From Candidatus Rifleibacteriota bacterium (lineage in GTDB: Bacteria > Muiribacteriota > Ozemobacteria > Ozemobacterales > Ozemobacteraceae), in assembly GCA_028689875.1 (NCBI GenBank), contig JAQVCG010000008.1, positions 1 to 46,982 on the forward strand: a stretch of 46,982 nt of DNA. Reading direction: 5' to 3'. The notes below the pieces were generated by a model, which was not told where the DNA came from, searched no databases, and was given only the letters and a program-made list of their open reading frames with translations. Below are positions 7,587-17,493 of this stretch, in pieces (position 1 is the stretch's first letter; each line of letters begins with the position of its first letter). The translations under genes were made by a program, and so were the position numbers.

Positions 7587-9763
7587 TGGATAATGAAACC
7601 TTAACTTTTACTGTTGAACGAATTACTTTTTATAATGAGAGCAACGGTTATCATGTTCTAAAAGGAGTATCTTCCGATCACCCTCTTGGCGTAACTGTAG
7701 TGGGCGTATTTGCTTCTATTCAACCGGGAGAGGAATTAAGAGCAACCGGTGTTTGGACTTATCATCCAAATTTCGGAAAGCAATTTCAGTGTGTTTCATA
7801 CACTTTATTAAAGCCGGCTACATTAAAAGGAATTGAAAAGTATTTAGGCTCGGGAATGATTAAGGGCATTGGTCCTGTTACAGCTAAGAATTTAGTTGAT
7901 AAATTTGGCCTTGAAACTATCGATATAATCGAAAATAATCCTGAAAAACTTGCTGATTGTCCCGGTATCGGGGTCGCAAAAGCTGATCTGATTTCTAAAG
8001 GTTGGTTTTTGCAGCGTTCAGTTCAAGATATAATGATTTTTTTGCAAACATATGGCATTACTCCGGCCTATGCAAGTAAAATCTTTAAGCACTATGGCCG
8101 TGATGCTGTTAGAGCAGTCTCGAATAATCCATATATTCTTGCATACGAAATCCCCGGGATGGGCTTTAAGAAAACTGATAGTATAGCAAAGGAGTTAGGA
8201 ATATCCGGAAATGACCCCATGCGTTTATCTGCCGGAATTTTATTTATTCTTAACACTATAACTAAAGACGGCCATCTTTTTCTTAGCGAGCAAGAGCTTT
8301 ATAAATATGCTAAGGAAATGTTGAAAATCGACCAACAAGCATTGCTAATGGGTTCTATTAATAATTTACTTGCCAGCAAGAAAATAGTAAAAAGGCAGAT
8401 AAAAGATGATAATTATTACTATTTACCAGCTGTTTATAAAGCAGAACAAGAAAGTGCAAGTATCATAAAAGCCAGGTTGAATGTTTTGAAAACTTTTTCG
8501 CGTGAAATTCTTGTAAATGTGTTTAGTGAAATAGCTAATAATGGCATCTGTTTAACAGAATTACAAGAATACGCTATTGAAATGTCTTTTAAGACCAATA
8601 TTTTAATTATTACCGGCGGCCCCGGCACTGGTAAGACCACTACATTAAAAAGCTTAGCACAGGCGCATAAATCTCTTGGCAGAAGCTTGTTGTTAGCTTC
8701 TCCAACCGGACGTGCCGCAAAGCGTCTTTCTGAGGTTAGCGGATTTAATGCGTTAACGATTCATCGTTTGCTAGATTATTCTCCGAAGGAAATGACGTTT
8801 AAAAATTGCAAAGAAAATCCATTAGATTGTGACACGTTAATAATTGATGAAGCCTCAATGATCGATATGAATTTGTTTTATGCATTATTATCGGCTTTGA
8901 AGCCATCTACAACGCTAATTCTTGTAGGCGACTCAGACCAACTGCCGTCAGTAGGGCCCGGCTCTGTTTTAAATGAATTGATTAAGTCTGACATAATTAC
9001 AGTTGTGAAGCTGACTTCGATATTTAGGCAATCTGAATCTTCAGATATTATTAAAAATGCACATTTAATTAATTCAGGGAAAATGCCAAAGTTGCTTATT
9101 CCTGATGGCAGAGTTTCTACTGATTGTTATTTTGTTGCTGCTACCGACGATTTTAAGACATATTCACTATTAAAAAACATACTAACTGTAGGGCTAACTA
9201 AAAAATTTGGTTTTGATCCTGTAAAAGATATTCAAGTTATAACTCCCATGAATAAAGGCTCTCTTGGTGTTGCAAAATTAAACGAAATTTTGAGAGACCT
9301 GCTTAATCCTTCTTCTTCCGGTAAAAATGAAATTCAAAATTTTGAAAGAAATTTTCGAGAAGGCGATAAGGTTATCCAATTAAGAAACAATTATGACTTA
9401 GATGTTTACAACGGCGATATGGGTATAATCAAATCAATTGATACTGAAGAACAAGAAATAGTAATTGATTTCTCTCAAAAGGAAGTAACTCTTCAAAGTT
9501 CAGATTTAGTTGATTTATCATTAGCTTACGCAATTACGGTTCATAAATCTCAAGGTAGTGAGTATCCCTGCGTAATTATGGTTGTTTCTAATCAACATTA
9601 TTTGATGTTACAACGAAATTTGATATATACCGGTTTAACAAGAGCGCGCAAAACCATGGTATTTTTAGGGACTAGTCGTGCAATTTCACTTGCAGTAAAT
9701 AACGACAAGATAAAAAAAAGAAATACTGTTTTAGCAGAATTGTTGCGCGGTAATTTTGCTTAA
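7586..9763 (+). CDS. recD2: RecD2-type ATP-dependent DNA helicase
   Basis: A 725-residue SF1B 5'-3' helicase. Order of parts: an N-terminal OB-like domain (TVERITFYNESNGYHVLKG), helix-hairpin-helix repeats (GIGPVTAKNLV, CPGIGVAKADLI), Walker A GGPGTGKTTT near residue 345, Walker B LIIDEASMIDM near 418, motif III GDSDQLPSVGPGS, and C-terminal motif TVHKSQGSEYP near 652. The long N-terminus marks RecD2, which acts without RecBC in DNA repair, rather than the RecBCD subunit. The ATG at 7586, overlapping the trmL stop, is preferred to an in-frame TTG at 7580. Confidence 0.93.
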   Translation: MDNETLTFTVERITFYNESNGYHVLKGVSSDHPLGVTVVGVFASIQPGEELRATGVWTYHPNFGKQFQCVSYTLLKPATLKGIEKYLGSGMIKGIGPVTAKNLVDKFGLETIDIIENNPEKLADCPGIGVAKADLISKGWFLQRSVQDIMIFLQTYGITPAYASKIFKHYGRDAVRAVSNNPYILAYEIPGMGFKKTDSIAKELGISGNDPMRLSAGILFILNTITKDGHLFLSEQELYKYAKEMLKIDQQALLMGSINNLLASKKIVKRQIKDDNYYYLPAVYKAEQESASIIKARLNVLKTFSREILVNVFSEIANNGICLTELQEYAIEMSFKTNILIITGGPGTGKTTTLKSLAQAHKSLGRSLLLASPTGRAAKRLSEVSGFNALTIHRLLDYSPKEMTFKNCKENPLDCDTLIIDEASMIDMNLFYALLSALKPSTTLILVGDSDQLPSVGPGSVLNELIKSDIITVVKLTSIFRQSESSDIIKNAHLINSGKMPKLLIPDGRVSTDCYFVAATDDFKTYSLLKNILTVGLTKKFGFDPVKDIQVITPMNKGSLGVAKLNEILRDLLNPSSSGKNEIQNFERNFREGDKVIQLRNNYDLDVYNGDMGIIKSIDTEEQEIVIDFSQKEVTLQSSDLVDLSLAYAITVHKSQGSEYPCVIMVVSNQHYLMLQRNLIYTGLTRARKTMVFLGTSRAISLAVNNDKIKKRNTVLAELLRGNFA

Positions 9764-9812
9764 CTCGTTTATTTATGATAATATCTGACTACCAAAATAA
9801 TTAGGAAAAAAT

Positions 9813-11222
9813 ATGAAAGATAAAAGAATAAGAGAAATCCAACTAAAGAATAGAATTTTTGTTAATAGAACTTTAAATATGAGCAATATCAAATTAATAG
9901 GTTTTGATATGGACTACACTCTTGCTACCTATAACGTGGCAGCTTTTGAAGCAAAGGCATATGATATTGTCATAGAAAAGCTGATTAATGATTATGATTA
10001 TCCTGAAGAAATTAGAGACTTTAAATTTATTGAAGATTTTATAATTCGTGGTCTTGTCATTGACACCCAAACAGGTGATTTTTTAAAGCTTAATAGATAC
10101 GGCTTTGTGAGGGTTGCCTCTCACGGAACGAAATTTTACTCGTTCGAAGACCAAAAAGATAAATATGGTTTATATAGTATTGATATTACCGAATCAAGAT
10201 ATTATACCATTCATACTCTTTTTTCGCAGGCAGAAGGTTGTCTTTACGCTCAATTAGTTGACTATTTTGATGATAAAAAGGTGAATATAAATTACCAGTC
10301 TTTATTTAATGATGTTAGAAAATGCCTAAATGATGCTCATCAGGAGACTGAGCTAAAGGGTGAGGTTGTTGCGAATCCTTCAAAGTATTTAATTCATGAC
10401 AAGCGCATAGTAGATGCACTTTTAAAGTTTAAAAAGTATGGAAAGAAACTGGCTTTAATAACAAATTCAGATTTCGATTACAGTCGTAAAATTATGGATT
10501 ATTGTTTTAAACCATTTTTAAAAACTTCTTGGCAAAAGTTATTTGATCTGATTATTGTAAGTGCAAATAAGCCGGATTATTTTACCGGTCATAATCGATA
10601 TTTGAGAGTTGACCCTGTAACGGGATATTTGACAAATTTTTATGGGCAAATAGAGTGGGGTGGCATCTATCAGGGCGGCAATGCTACAATATTAGAAAAG
10701 CATTTAAATCTTAAACCATCAGAAATATTATATATGGGAGACCATATTCTCGGCGATGTAGTAACCCTAAAAGAGACTACAGGATGGCGCACCGGTTTGG
10801 TAGTAAAAGAATTAGCTGAAGAAGTGCCGGTTCTTTCAACCACTATAAAATGTCACAAATCCATTGCTACAAAGATGAATTTAAAAGAAAAATTAGAGAA
10901 TATAGCTAATGATTGTCGTGAGAGACTTTGGCTTAAAAATTCTGAAAATTATGATTTAGCAAAGTCTGAACTTGAAGAAGTTAAAGTTAAAATATTCAAG
11001 ATCGACGAAGAAATTCGTGAACTTATTTTTGAGAGCCAAAAGGGCTTTAATAAATACTGGGGCGAAGTAATGCGTGCCGGTAACGAAGTTTCGAGGTTTT
11101 CTCTATTAGTTGAGAGATATGCTTGCATCTATATGTCCGCAATTGCTAATTTGTATTATTATTCACCTTTTAAATACTATCGTTCTCAAAGAAGGCTCAT
11201 GGCTCACGACCCACAAAACTAA
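9813..11222 (+). CDS. HAD-superfamily (IMP/GMP-type) 5'-nucleotidase
   Basis: A 469-residue protein of the cytosolic purine 5'-nucleotidase (cN-II-like) HAD family. HAD motif I is GFDMDYTLATY at residues about 30-40, with the nucleophile Asp and acid/base Asp of DxDxT. Motif II is ALITNSDFDYS near 212. Motif IV is YMGDHILGDV near 307. An AGGAAAAA site precedes the ATG. The expected reaction is dephosphorylation of purine nucleoside monophosphates; substrate choice cannot be read from sequence. It stands alone, converging on the flavoprotein gene with 2 nt between the stops. Confidence 0.85.
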   Translation: MKDKRIREIQLKNRIFVNRTLNMSNIKLIGFDMDYTLATYNVAAFEAKAYDIVIEKLINDYDYPEEIRDFKFIEDFIIRGLVIDTQTGDFLKLNRYGFVRVASHGTKFYSFEDQKDKYGLYSIDITESRYYTIHTLFSQAEGCLYAQLVDYFDDKKVNINYQSLFNDVRKCLNDAHQETELKGEVVANPSKYLIHDKRIVDALLKFKKYGKKLALITNSDFDYSRKIMDYCFKPFLKTSWQKLFDLIIVSANKPDYFTGHNRYLRVDPVTGYLTNFYGQIEWGGIYQGGNATILEKHLNLKPSEILYMGDHILGDVVTLKETTGWRTGLVVKELAEEVPVLSTTIKCHKSIATKMNLKEKLENIANDCRERLWLKNSENYDLAKSELEEVKVKIFKIDEEIRELIFESQKGFNKYWGEVMRAGNEVSRFSLLVERYACIYMSAIANLYYYSPFKYYRSQRRLMAHDPQN

Positions 11223-11224
11223 AG

Positions 11225-12694
11225 TTAGTTCCAGTCTATGTTTTCTAATACCCAAGCTGTTAATTCGTTCAATGAAGGATGTATTATCATTGAGTCATTT
11301 ATTGGCGAGTAGTTTCCAAGCTGAGGGCAGATTGTGTTGTCGCATTTTTTAAACTTTTGTTTTTCGCATTTGTGCTTCACATTCATAAGGTAAACAAAAG
11401 GTTGTAATAGTATTGCAGCGTGTGGACCCACGACATGCACGCCAAGGATTGTTTTATCTTCACCGACAATAATTTTAATGAACCCGTTGTCGGTGGAGTT
11501 TTTGTTTATACCCATGGCTATTCCACCTGCAATTTGTGAAAAAAAGTTTCTGCCTATCCAGAATTTAAAACCTTCTTTTTTTGCTTGAGCCTCAGTAAGG
11601 CCAACGTGCGCAATTTGTGGCCAAGTAAATATTGCCCAAGGAACGGCATTGTAGCAAACAGCTCTTTTTTTATCATTTGTGAAAAGATTATTCATCAAAA
11701 TTTGAGCTTCATAGTTTGCTTTATGTCTAAACTGGTATTTACCGTTTACGTCTCCGATTGCATATATGTTTTTCTGAGTGGTTTCTAAATATTGATTTGT
11801 TTTAATCCAGCCTCTTGGGTCAATTCCTACGTTAGTATTTTCAAGCTTTAAAGAACCACTATTTGAAACGACACCAGAAGCGATAAAAATCGCATCACTT
11901 TTGATAGTGGCTTTTTCTTTTGTAACAATATTTTCTATGGTTAAAGTTTTTAAATTTTTATTTGTTCCGGCTTCTATTATTGCAGTGTTTGTTAAAACAG
12001 TAATATTGTTCTTTTCAAATTCTGTTGTAACAAATTCGCTAATTTCTTCTTCTTCTGTTGCTAACAACCTATCACGCATTTCAACTATTGTGACTTTTGT
12101 ACCAAATGCAGAAAAAATATGTGCAAACTCTGCACCTATTGCACCACCACCTATAATGATGAGGCTTTTCCAAGGCTTTTTAGGAAATTTATCACCAAAA
12201 AATGATTCGGGTATTAAGTAGTTAGTTTGCTCAATATTCTTTATGGGCGGTATAAACGATTTTGCTCCATTTGCAATGACAAAAATATCCCCTTCTAATT
12301 CATCTGAGTAAATACCATCAGCAAAACTAACCTTCATAGTATTAGGACCGGTAAATTCACCGGTTCCTTTGAAGATGGTTATATTTTTATGCTTTCTTAA
12401 GTTTTCCTCAATAACTTCGCTAAAATTAATTTGTTTCCATATTCGTTCAGAAATTTTGTTCCAGTCAACTGAAGGCGATTGAAATTTCAAACCTACGCGA
12501 TTTGATTTTTCTGCCTCTCTAATTATATCTGCGGGGTAAACAAGCATTTTTGAAGGTATACAGCCTTTGGTTAAACAGGTGCCTCCGAATTTGTCTTTCT
12601 CAATAATTGCGCACTTTTTACCATTTAACGCAGCTGTTTCTGCGATCATTAGGCCAGCACCAGTGCCTATAATGATATAATCAAATTTTTTCAT
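11225..12694 (-). CDS. Dihydrolipoamide dehydrogenase-like flavoprotein with Cys-rich C-terminal insert
   Basis: A 489-residue class I pyridine nucleotide-disulfide oxidoreductase. It has an FAD site GTGAGLMIAE (residues 10-19), a redox disulfide in GGTCLTKGCIPSK (Cys40 and Cys45), an NAD site IIIGGGAIGAEFA near 180, and the second FAD motif YAIGDVNGKYQ. The dimerisation domain ends with HPSLNE, which supplies the catalytic His-Glu pair. Just before that pair is an unusual Lys/Cys-rich insert of about 25 residues with the spacing C-x7-C-x4-C (VKHKCEKQKFKKCDNTICPQ). No lipoyl-complex genes are adjacent, so the partner could be a glycine-cleavage or 2-oxoacid complex elsewhere, or another disulfide. 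It lies 21 nt after the TPR gene on the same strand. Confidence 0.85.
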   Translation of the reverse strand: MKKFDYIIIGTGAGLMIAETAALNGKKCAIIEKDKFGGTCLTKGCIPSKMLVYPADIIREAEKSNRVGLKFQSPSVDWNKISERIWKQINFSEVIEENLRKHKNITIFKGTGEFTGPNTMKVSFADGIYSDELEGDIFVIANGAKSFIPPIKNIEQTNYLIPESFFGDKFPKKPWKSLIIIGGGAIGAEFAHIFSAFGTKVTIVEMRDRLLATEEEEISEFVTTEFEKNNITVLTNTAIIEAGTNKNLKTLTIENIVTKEKATIKSDAIFIASGVVSNSGSLKLENTNVGIDPRGWIKTNQYLETTQKNIYAIGDVNGKYQFRHKANYEAQILMNNLFTNDKKRAVCYNAVPWAIFTWPQIAHVGLTEAQAKKEGFKFWIGRNFFSQIAGGIAMGINKNSTDNGFIKIIVGEDKTILGVHVVGPHAAILLQPFVYLMNVKHKCEKQKFKKCDNTICPQLGNYSPINDSMIIHPSLNELTAWVLENIDWN

Positions 12695-12715
12695 AACTTT
12701 TCCTTGTTTCTATAA

Positions 12716-15532
12716 TTAGAGTAATGGTTTACCGCATTTACAACAGTAGTATTCAGTGATGCTATTTGGTTCGTTGCAATGAGGGCAGTTTCGTTGTGGT
12801 CCTGATATTTGTGATGCAAATGGATTTGTTTGTTTAGTTTGTGGTTTATCTAATGAGGGTAAAGCATCTATCGGGGGTAGATTGTTTATAGGGGGCAAAT
12901 TGTCCACTGCCGGCAAGTTGTCTACTGTGGGTAAAGTGAATGGTGTATTAATAAACAGCCCAGGGTCTTCTTCTTGTTTTTCCTCATTGTATCCAATATT
13001 TTCATAATCAGGGAAGCCGCCAAAATCATTTTTTTCTTGAGTCGGAAGGTCGTTTCCGATGCTGTCATAATCCGGGTAAGGTTCCGGATTTGCCGGTTTA
13101 GGTATAGGAATCGGTTCAAAGGTTTTAGAAAATTGTTGTGAGTAAAAATTTTGTTGAGGAGTAGTATTATATTGAGTTGGCGAAAGGCTTTGATCAGATA
13201 AAAATTCATCAGGGAATTTTTCAGATGTCAATACACTCCATTTTTCGGCATTTTGTGTGTCATTTATTTTTTTGTAATTTTCGGTTATGGCTTTGTAATA
13301 TTTGGGGTCTTCCGGAGAAAGCCTTATTGCTCTGTCAAATATTTTAATTGTTTGAGTATTATATGTTTGTCTATTTATGTAAATATTTGCGAGATAGAAG
13401 AGCATATCGTTATCGTTTGGAGAAAGTGTTATTGCTTGGCTCAAAAAATCTTGAGCTGTTTTATGGTCGGCTTGATTTGCCATAAAAGCTTGTGCTAGGT
13501 AAATAACTATATCTTTTCGAGATTCGTCTAGTTTGTATAAGTTTTGGATATGTTCAAGAGCCTGTGGCGATCTGTCATTAAGCAGCATGCAGGCTTCACC
13601 GGCAATTTTTCTTGCTAACGGGTTTTTTCCTTCCCGTTTAAGCAAATTATTAGCTAAATCATATGCCCTCTGAGGAGCACCGGTTTTTAATAGAGCTCCT
13701 GAGAGAAGTAATGTAACAGTTCTCATATCAGGGAGATCTTCTTTCATGTAATGCTCTTCTAAGAAAGGCAGATGTTTTTCATAGTCACCTTTTTCTCTGA
13801 TTTTTTCTACCTTTTTTATTAAAAGTCTTACTTTGTAATTTTTTAAGAAGAGCACAAACTTTTTAGAAAGTAAAAGTGCAACACCTATAAGAGCAAAAAA
13901 CATATACATACTGTATTGTTTAATATAAATTTTAAATATTGTTGTATTTATATCATTTCTAAAGTCGAATTTTTTTAATTTTACTTTTTCAAAGAATGCC
14001 AGAGCAGTATCATATTCACCTAATTCGTATGCTGCAAAAGCTGAAACGTAGTTGTATAAAATTTCATCATTTTCTTTAAACTCTTCTGCCAGTCTTTTTC
14101 CTTCTATGGAATTTCCTGTTCTGACAGCTAATTCAGCTATTGTTGGCAATAATTCTTGTCTTTTTTCTGGGTAATTGGCCAAGAGCTTTTGGCTTAAGTC
14201 GAATGCACTTTCGTAATCTTTTTTGTAATTGGCTCTTTCTACTTCTGCAAATTTTTTCCTAAATTCTTCGGCTCTATTTTCATATTCAATTTTTTTGTTT
14301 TCAAGTTGAAGAATTCTATCGTTTATCTTGCCGGAGTCTGCCATTTGTTCTTTTAGTGCTGATTTTGCTGAATTTATTGCAGCAATAAAATTTAATTCCT
14401 TTTCGAATTTGTCTATTTCCGCCAGATATTTTCTATATCTTTGGAGAGATTCTTGAATTCTTCGCTTTTTCATGGCTTCAAGTTGAATTATTCGGTCTTT
14501 TTTTGCTAATTCTTCATCATACAAAGCCTTAGTTTCTTCGTAAATTTCAGAAATTTCGGCTTCGTCCGGGAATTTTTCAGAAGCTGCTACGAGTGCATCC
14601 AGAGCTTTTTCATATTCTTTGTCTTTAAGCATTTTATCAACCATATTCATGGTCTCAAAATACAGTTTATCTTTTTCGATTATTTCAATTTTTTCAAGGA
14701 TATCAAAAGGCTTATCACCGGGTAACTTGCTTATTTTTTTATAAACTTCTATTGCTTCTGCAAATTCTTCTTTTGTATAATGAATTTCAGCTGTATCAAT
14801 AAGTTTCTTAATTTCTGCATCATATTTAGCTTTTAGTTCGCGTTTGAGTAGATATAGGCCGTCGTTATGAACTCTAATTGCATTTGCGTATTTTAAGTAG
14901 TTCTCAGTTTGCTCTATATTATTTTCTCTATAGTATGTTTTTGCAGCAATAATTATAGCTTCTTGCAGAGATTCATCAAAAGCCTCTTCCAAGCCTTTTC
15001 TGTTTTTGCTGACTAAAAAATCTGCTTCTTTTTTAATTTTATCGTATTCACCATTTTCCCACCAAAATTGAAAAAGGCTTGCCCAAATTTTTGTTCCGGA
15101 TGGGTATGCCTTACATGCTTTAAGCATATGTTCAGCCATCTCAGCAGTATTTCCACGATTTTGAGCATTTTTTGCTCTAACGACATAAATTGCACCGAGC
15201 GCCTTTTGTATGTCTTGTTCCTCGGGGTTTAATTCTAGTGCTTTTGAGAAAGCTTTCTCTGCATCAGGTTCTTTTTTCATCCTATGGTAAGCAAGACCAA
15301 CAGTATACCAAGCTTCCCAGTTTTCAGAGTTGATTTTTATAGCTTCTTTTAATGCGTTTATAGCTTGCTGATATTGAAATAGGTTTATATGATCTCTCGC
15401 CTTTTTAATTAACACAAAAGATTGATCATCTCCGGCGTAGCCAGAACCTTCATTGCATAAAAGCAATACCACAGCAAGTAAAGTTATTAAGGTGATTTTT
15501 TTGATTTTATAAAAATATGAATTCATGCCCAT
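12716..15532 (-). CDS. Membrane-spanning TPR protein with C-terminal zinc ribbon
   Basis: A 938-residue protein. A hydrophobic N-terminal segment at about residues 10-30 (ITLITLLAVVLLLCNEGSG) acts as a signal or anchor. TPR repeats follow (for example NWEAWYTVGLAYHRMKKEPD), then a long helical region with coiled-coil character. A second membrane segment lies at about residues 537-560 (YMFFALIGVALLLSKKFVLF), followed by more TPRs. Next is an acidic/proline linker with repeated LPxxDNLP units. It ends in a zinc ribbon with two CxxC knuckles (CPHCNEPNS and CCKCGKP). The layout suggests periplasmic and cytoplasmic TPR scaffolds joined by one crossing. No ribosome binding site is obvious; a possible promoter TTTACA-17-TATTCT (15568 down to 15540) would start almost at the ATG. 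Function unknown. Confidence 0.85.
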   Translation of the reverse strand: MGMNSYFYKIKKITLITLLAVVLLLCNEGSGYAGDDQSFVLIKKARDHINLFQYQQAINALKEAIKINSENWEAWYTVGLAYHRMKKEPDAEKAFSKALELNPEEQDIQKALGAIYVVRAKNAQNRGNTAEMAEHMLKACKAYPSGTKIWASLFQFWWENGEYDKIKKEADFLVSKNRKGLEEAFDESLQEAIIIAAKTYYRENNIEQTENYLKYANAIRVHNDGLYLLKRELKAKYDAEIKKLIDTAEIHYTKEEFAEAIEVYKKISKLPGDKPFDILEKIEIIEKDKLYFETMNMVDKMLKDKEYEKALDALVAASEKFPDEAEISEIYEETKALYDEELAKKDRIIQLEAMKKRRIQESLQRYRKYLAEIDKFEKELNFIAAINSAKSALKEQMADSGKINDRILQLENKKIEYENRAEEFRKKFAEVERANYKKDYESAFDLSQKLLANYPEKRQELLPTIAELAVRTGNSIEGKRLAEEFKENDEILYNYVSAFAAYELGEYDTALAFFEKVKLKKFDFRNDINTTIFKIYIKQYSMYMFFALIGVALLLSKKFVLFLKNYKVRLLIKKVEKIREKGDYEKHLPFLEEHYMKEDLPDMRTVTLLLSGALLKTGAPQRAYDLANNLLKREGKNPLARKIAGEACMLLNDRSPQALEHIQNLYKLDESRKDIVIYLAQAFMANQADHKTAQDFLSQAITLSPNDNDMLFYLANIYINRQTYNTQTIKIFDRAIRLSPEDPKYYKAITENYKKINDTQNAEKWSVLTSEKFPDEFLSDQSLSPTQYNTTPQQNFYSQQFSKTFEPIPIPKPANPEPYPDYDSIGNDLPTQEKNDFGGFPDYENIGYNEEKQEEDPGLFINTPFTLPTVDNLPAVDNLPPINNLPPIDALPSLDKPQTKQTNPFASQISGPQRNCPHCNEPNSITEYYCCKCGKPLL

Positions 15533-15623
15533 ATAGACTAGAATAATATTAAAGGTGACTTATGTAAACAAAAAAATAAAATTGTTGTTATTTAATAAGT
15601 TCATGGTGTGTTATATTTAAGTA

Positions 15624-17438
15624 ATGAATGGATTGCGAATTCCAATTTTACTGTTAGTATTAGTAATTTTGCTTGGTATCTTTTTTGTGTGGTCCTCAGA
15701 GATGGGGAAAGCAAAGAAAAGTATATCGTTGCTACCTGAAATAAAAAAGGAAGCAACAAAAATAGAAGCGAAGCAAAATTATGAAAATGTTTTGAAAAAA
15801 GCGAGATTGCACTTTGAAAACGAAAGATTTGCAAGTGTTTTGTCTTTGCTTTCATCTTTTAACGATGATAATGATTATGAAATTATAAGATTAAAATCTT
15901 ATTCATTAGTAGCACTAAAACGTTTTGACGAGGCTATTTTGTCTTTTGAAAAACTATTGTCTGTACGCAGTTATCCTGAAGACGGTTATTCTCTCGCATA
16001 TTTATATGAAGTTTCCGGGTATCCAGAAACAGCTCATGGACTCTATGAGGAGCTCTTAGCCTTAGATTTAAGTGATTCTCTAAAATTGAAAGTCAGCGAG
16101 GGGTATTTAAAAACCTCAGCATACAGTTCTGATGAGAAAAAAATTATAAAAGTCGCTCACGAAATGAGCAAAAGATTTCCAACCTCGGCTACTGGAATAA
16201 TTGAAATGCTCAAATTATATAATAGGCCTGACAAGAGGCTTTTGGCGATGATTGATAAACTTAGTGTTCATCACAGAACAAATTATGAGTTTAATTTTCA
16301 AGCCGGTTTATATGCTTTTAACAGCGGATATTTTGATTTTGCCGAGAAATATTTCAACATTTGCATAAGAATTGATTCCGAAAATAGTATTGTTTATTAT
16401 TATTTTTATAAATTATATAAACAAAAGGGTTTAATAGATAAATCGCTTGAAATGATTGAGCGCTTTCATACTTTGTCTCCGGTGCTAGGAAATAACTTGT
16501 TTGAACCGGCTATTGAGGCTTCAAAACAAGGTCGCTCAGATTTGGCTTACAATTTATATAGAAGTGCTGTTTGTGCTGATAGACGACTTCTTATACAAAA
16601 TGATAATGGAATTATTAAATCTTATCTGTCTAATCTTTCTAAGAAGTTAGACTCAAAAGATAATAAATTTCACCAAATATTTAAAAGATATTTAAATGGT
16701 GAGTATGAGTTTGCTATGACTGAAATGTTATCATTTTTGCCTCAATTAAGCGGAATTGCTTACATTGATGGGGCAAACTTAATAAGGGAGTGTCATGCTG
16801 TAAGAATGCAAGATGTGCGTTATCAAAATTATATTCGGGATTTAGAATTGTCTCGTATTAGAGAAGCTGAAGCAAAAAAAAGAGCTGAAGAAGAAGCAAA
16901 AAAGCCTAAGCCTAAACCACCGGAAGACACCCCCGCAGATAAGATTAAAAGAATGGCAGTTGTAAACCCGACAGATTATGACGCTCAGTATACAGCCGGG
17001 GTTGAACTAAGTCGTTTAGGTTATCACAAAGATGCAATTTCCTTTTTTAAATCAGCTTCAAGCCTTAATAAAAAGGCATTAGCCCCCGTTTATTCTATGG
17101 CAAACTTGTATTTATTCTTAAAAGATTATGAAAAGGCGAATTCATTAGTCTTAAAAGCCCTAGAAATTTCGCCTGCTGACAGCTCATCATTGGGATTAGC
17201 AGCAGAAATATTTTTAAATCTAAATGATCCCGTAAAGAGTTTGTTTTATGCAAAAAAAGCTATTAAGTCAAATATTAATAATTTGCAGGCAAGGCTTATT
17301 TTAGCTCAAGCATATAATTCAGTTGGAGACACAATAAGTTGCCGCTCTGAATTAGAAAAAGGCCTTTTGATGAGCAAAGGTGAGCAATCCATTTATGATA
17401 AATTTAAGGTTTTATACGACTCTTTACAAAACGATTAA
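15624..17438 (+). CDS. Membrane-anchored TPR protein
   Basis: A 604-residue protein. An N-terminal transmembrane anchor at about residues 4-23 (LRIPILLLVLVILLGIFFVW) precedes many TPR-like helical pairs. A charged Ala/Glu/Lys linker lies near 405-440 (REAEAKKRAEEEAKKPKPKP), and typical TPRs resume near 455-590 (YDAQYTAGVELSRLGYHKDA). The anchor puts the TPR body most likely on the outer face of the inner membrane. It is divergent from the larger TPR gene, with 91 nt between them. The two may act together as scaffolds, but no partner is identifiable. Confidence 0.82.
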   Translation: MNGLRIPILLLVLVILLGIFFVWSSEMGKAKKSISLLPEIKKEATKIEAKQNYENVLKKARLHFENERFASVLSLLSSFNDDNDYEIIRLKSYSLVALKRFDEAILSFEKLLSVRSYPEDGYSLAYLYEVSGYPETAHGLYEELLALDLSDSLKLKVSEGYLKTSAYSSDEKKIIKVAHEMSKRFPTSATGIIEMLKLYNRPDKRLLAMIDKLSVHHRTNYEFNFQAGLYAFNSGYFDFAEKYFNICIRIDSENSIVYYYFYKLYKQKGLIDKSLEMIERFHTLSPVLGNNLFEPAIEASKQGRSDLAYNLYRSAVCADRRLLIQNDNGIIKSYLSNLSKKLDSKDNKFHQIFKRYLNGEYEFAMTEMLSFLPQLSGIAYIDGANLIRECHAVRMQDVRYQNYIRDLELSRIREAEAKKRAEEEAKKPKPKPPEDTPADKIKRMAVVNPTDYDAQYTAGVELSRLGYHKDAISFFKSASSLNKKALAPVYSMANLYLFLKDYEKANSLVLKALEISPADSSSLGLAAEIFLNLNDPVKSLFYAKKAIKSNINNLQARLILAQAYNSVGDTISCRSELEKGLLMSKGEQSIYDKFKVLYDSLQND

Positions 17439-17451
17439 AAATTGTTATACT
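17423..17451 (+). promoter_or_regulatory. Promoter of the 41-residue Cys protein
   Basis: TTTACA at 17423-17428 and TATACT at 17446-17451 with a 17-nt spacer. It straddles the end of the TPR gene and lies about 43 nt before the small gene's ATG, so the small gene can be expressed alone. Confidence 0.65.
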
Positions 17452-17493
17452 CTATGCACAGTGTTAATTTGAGCCCAATAATAGGAGTTTTAT

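Noticed and set aside
7580-7588. TTG at 7580 as the start of recD2.
   Set aside because: The ATG at 7586 overlaps the trmL stop in the usual TAATG manner and gives a normal N-terminus.
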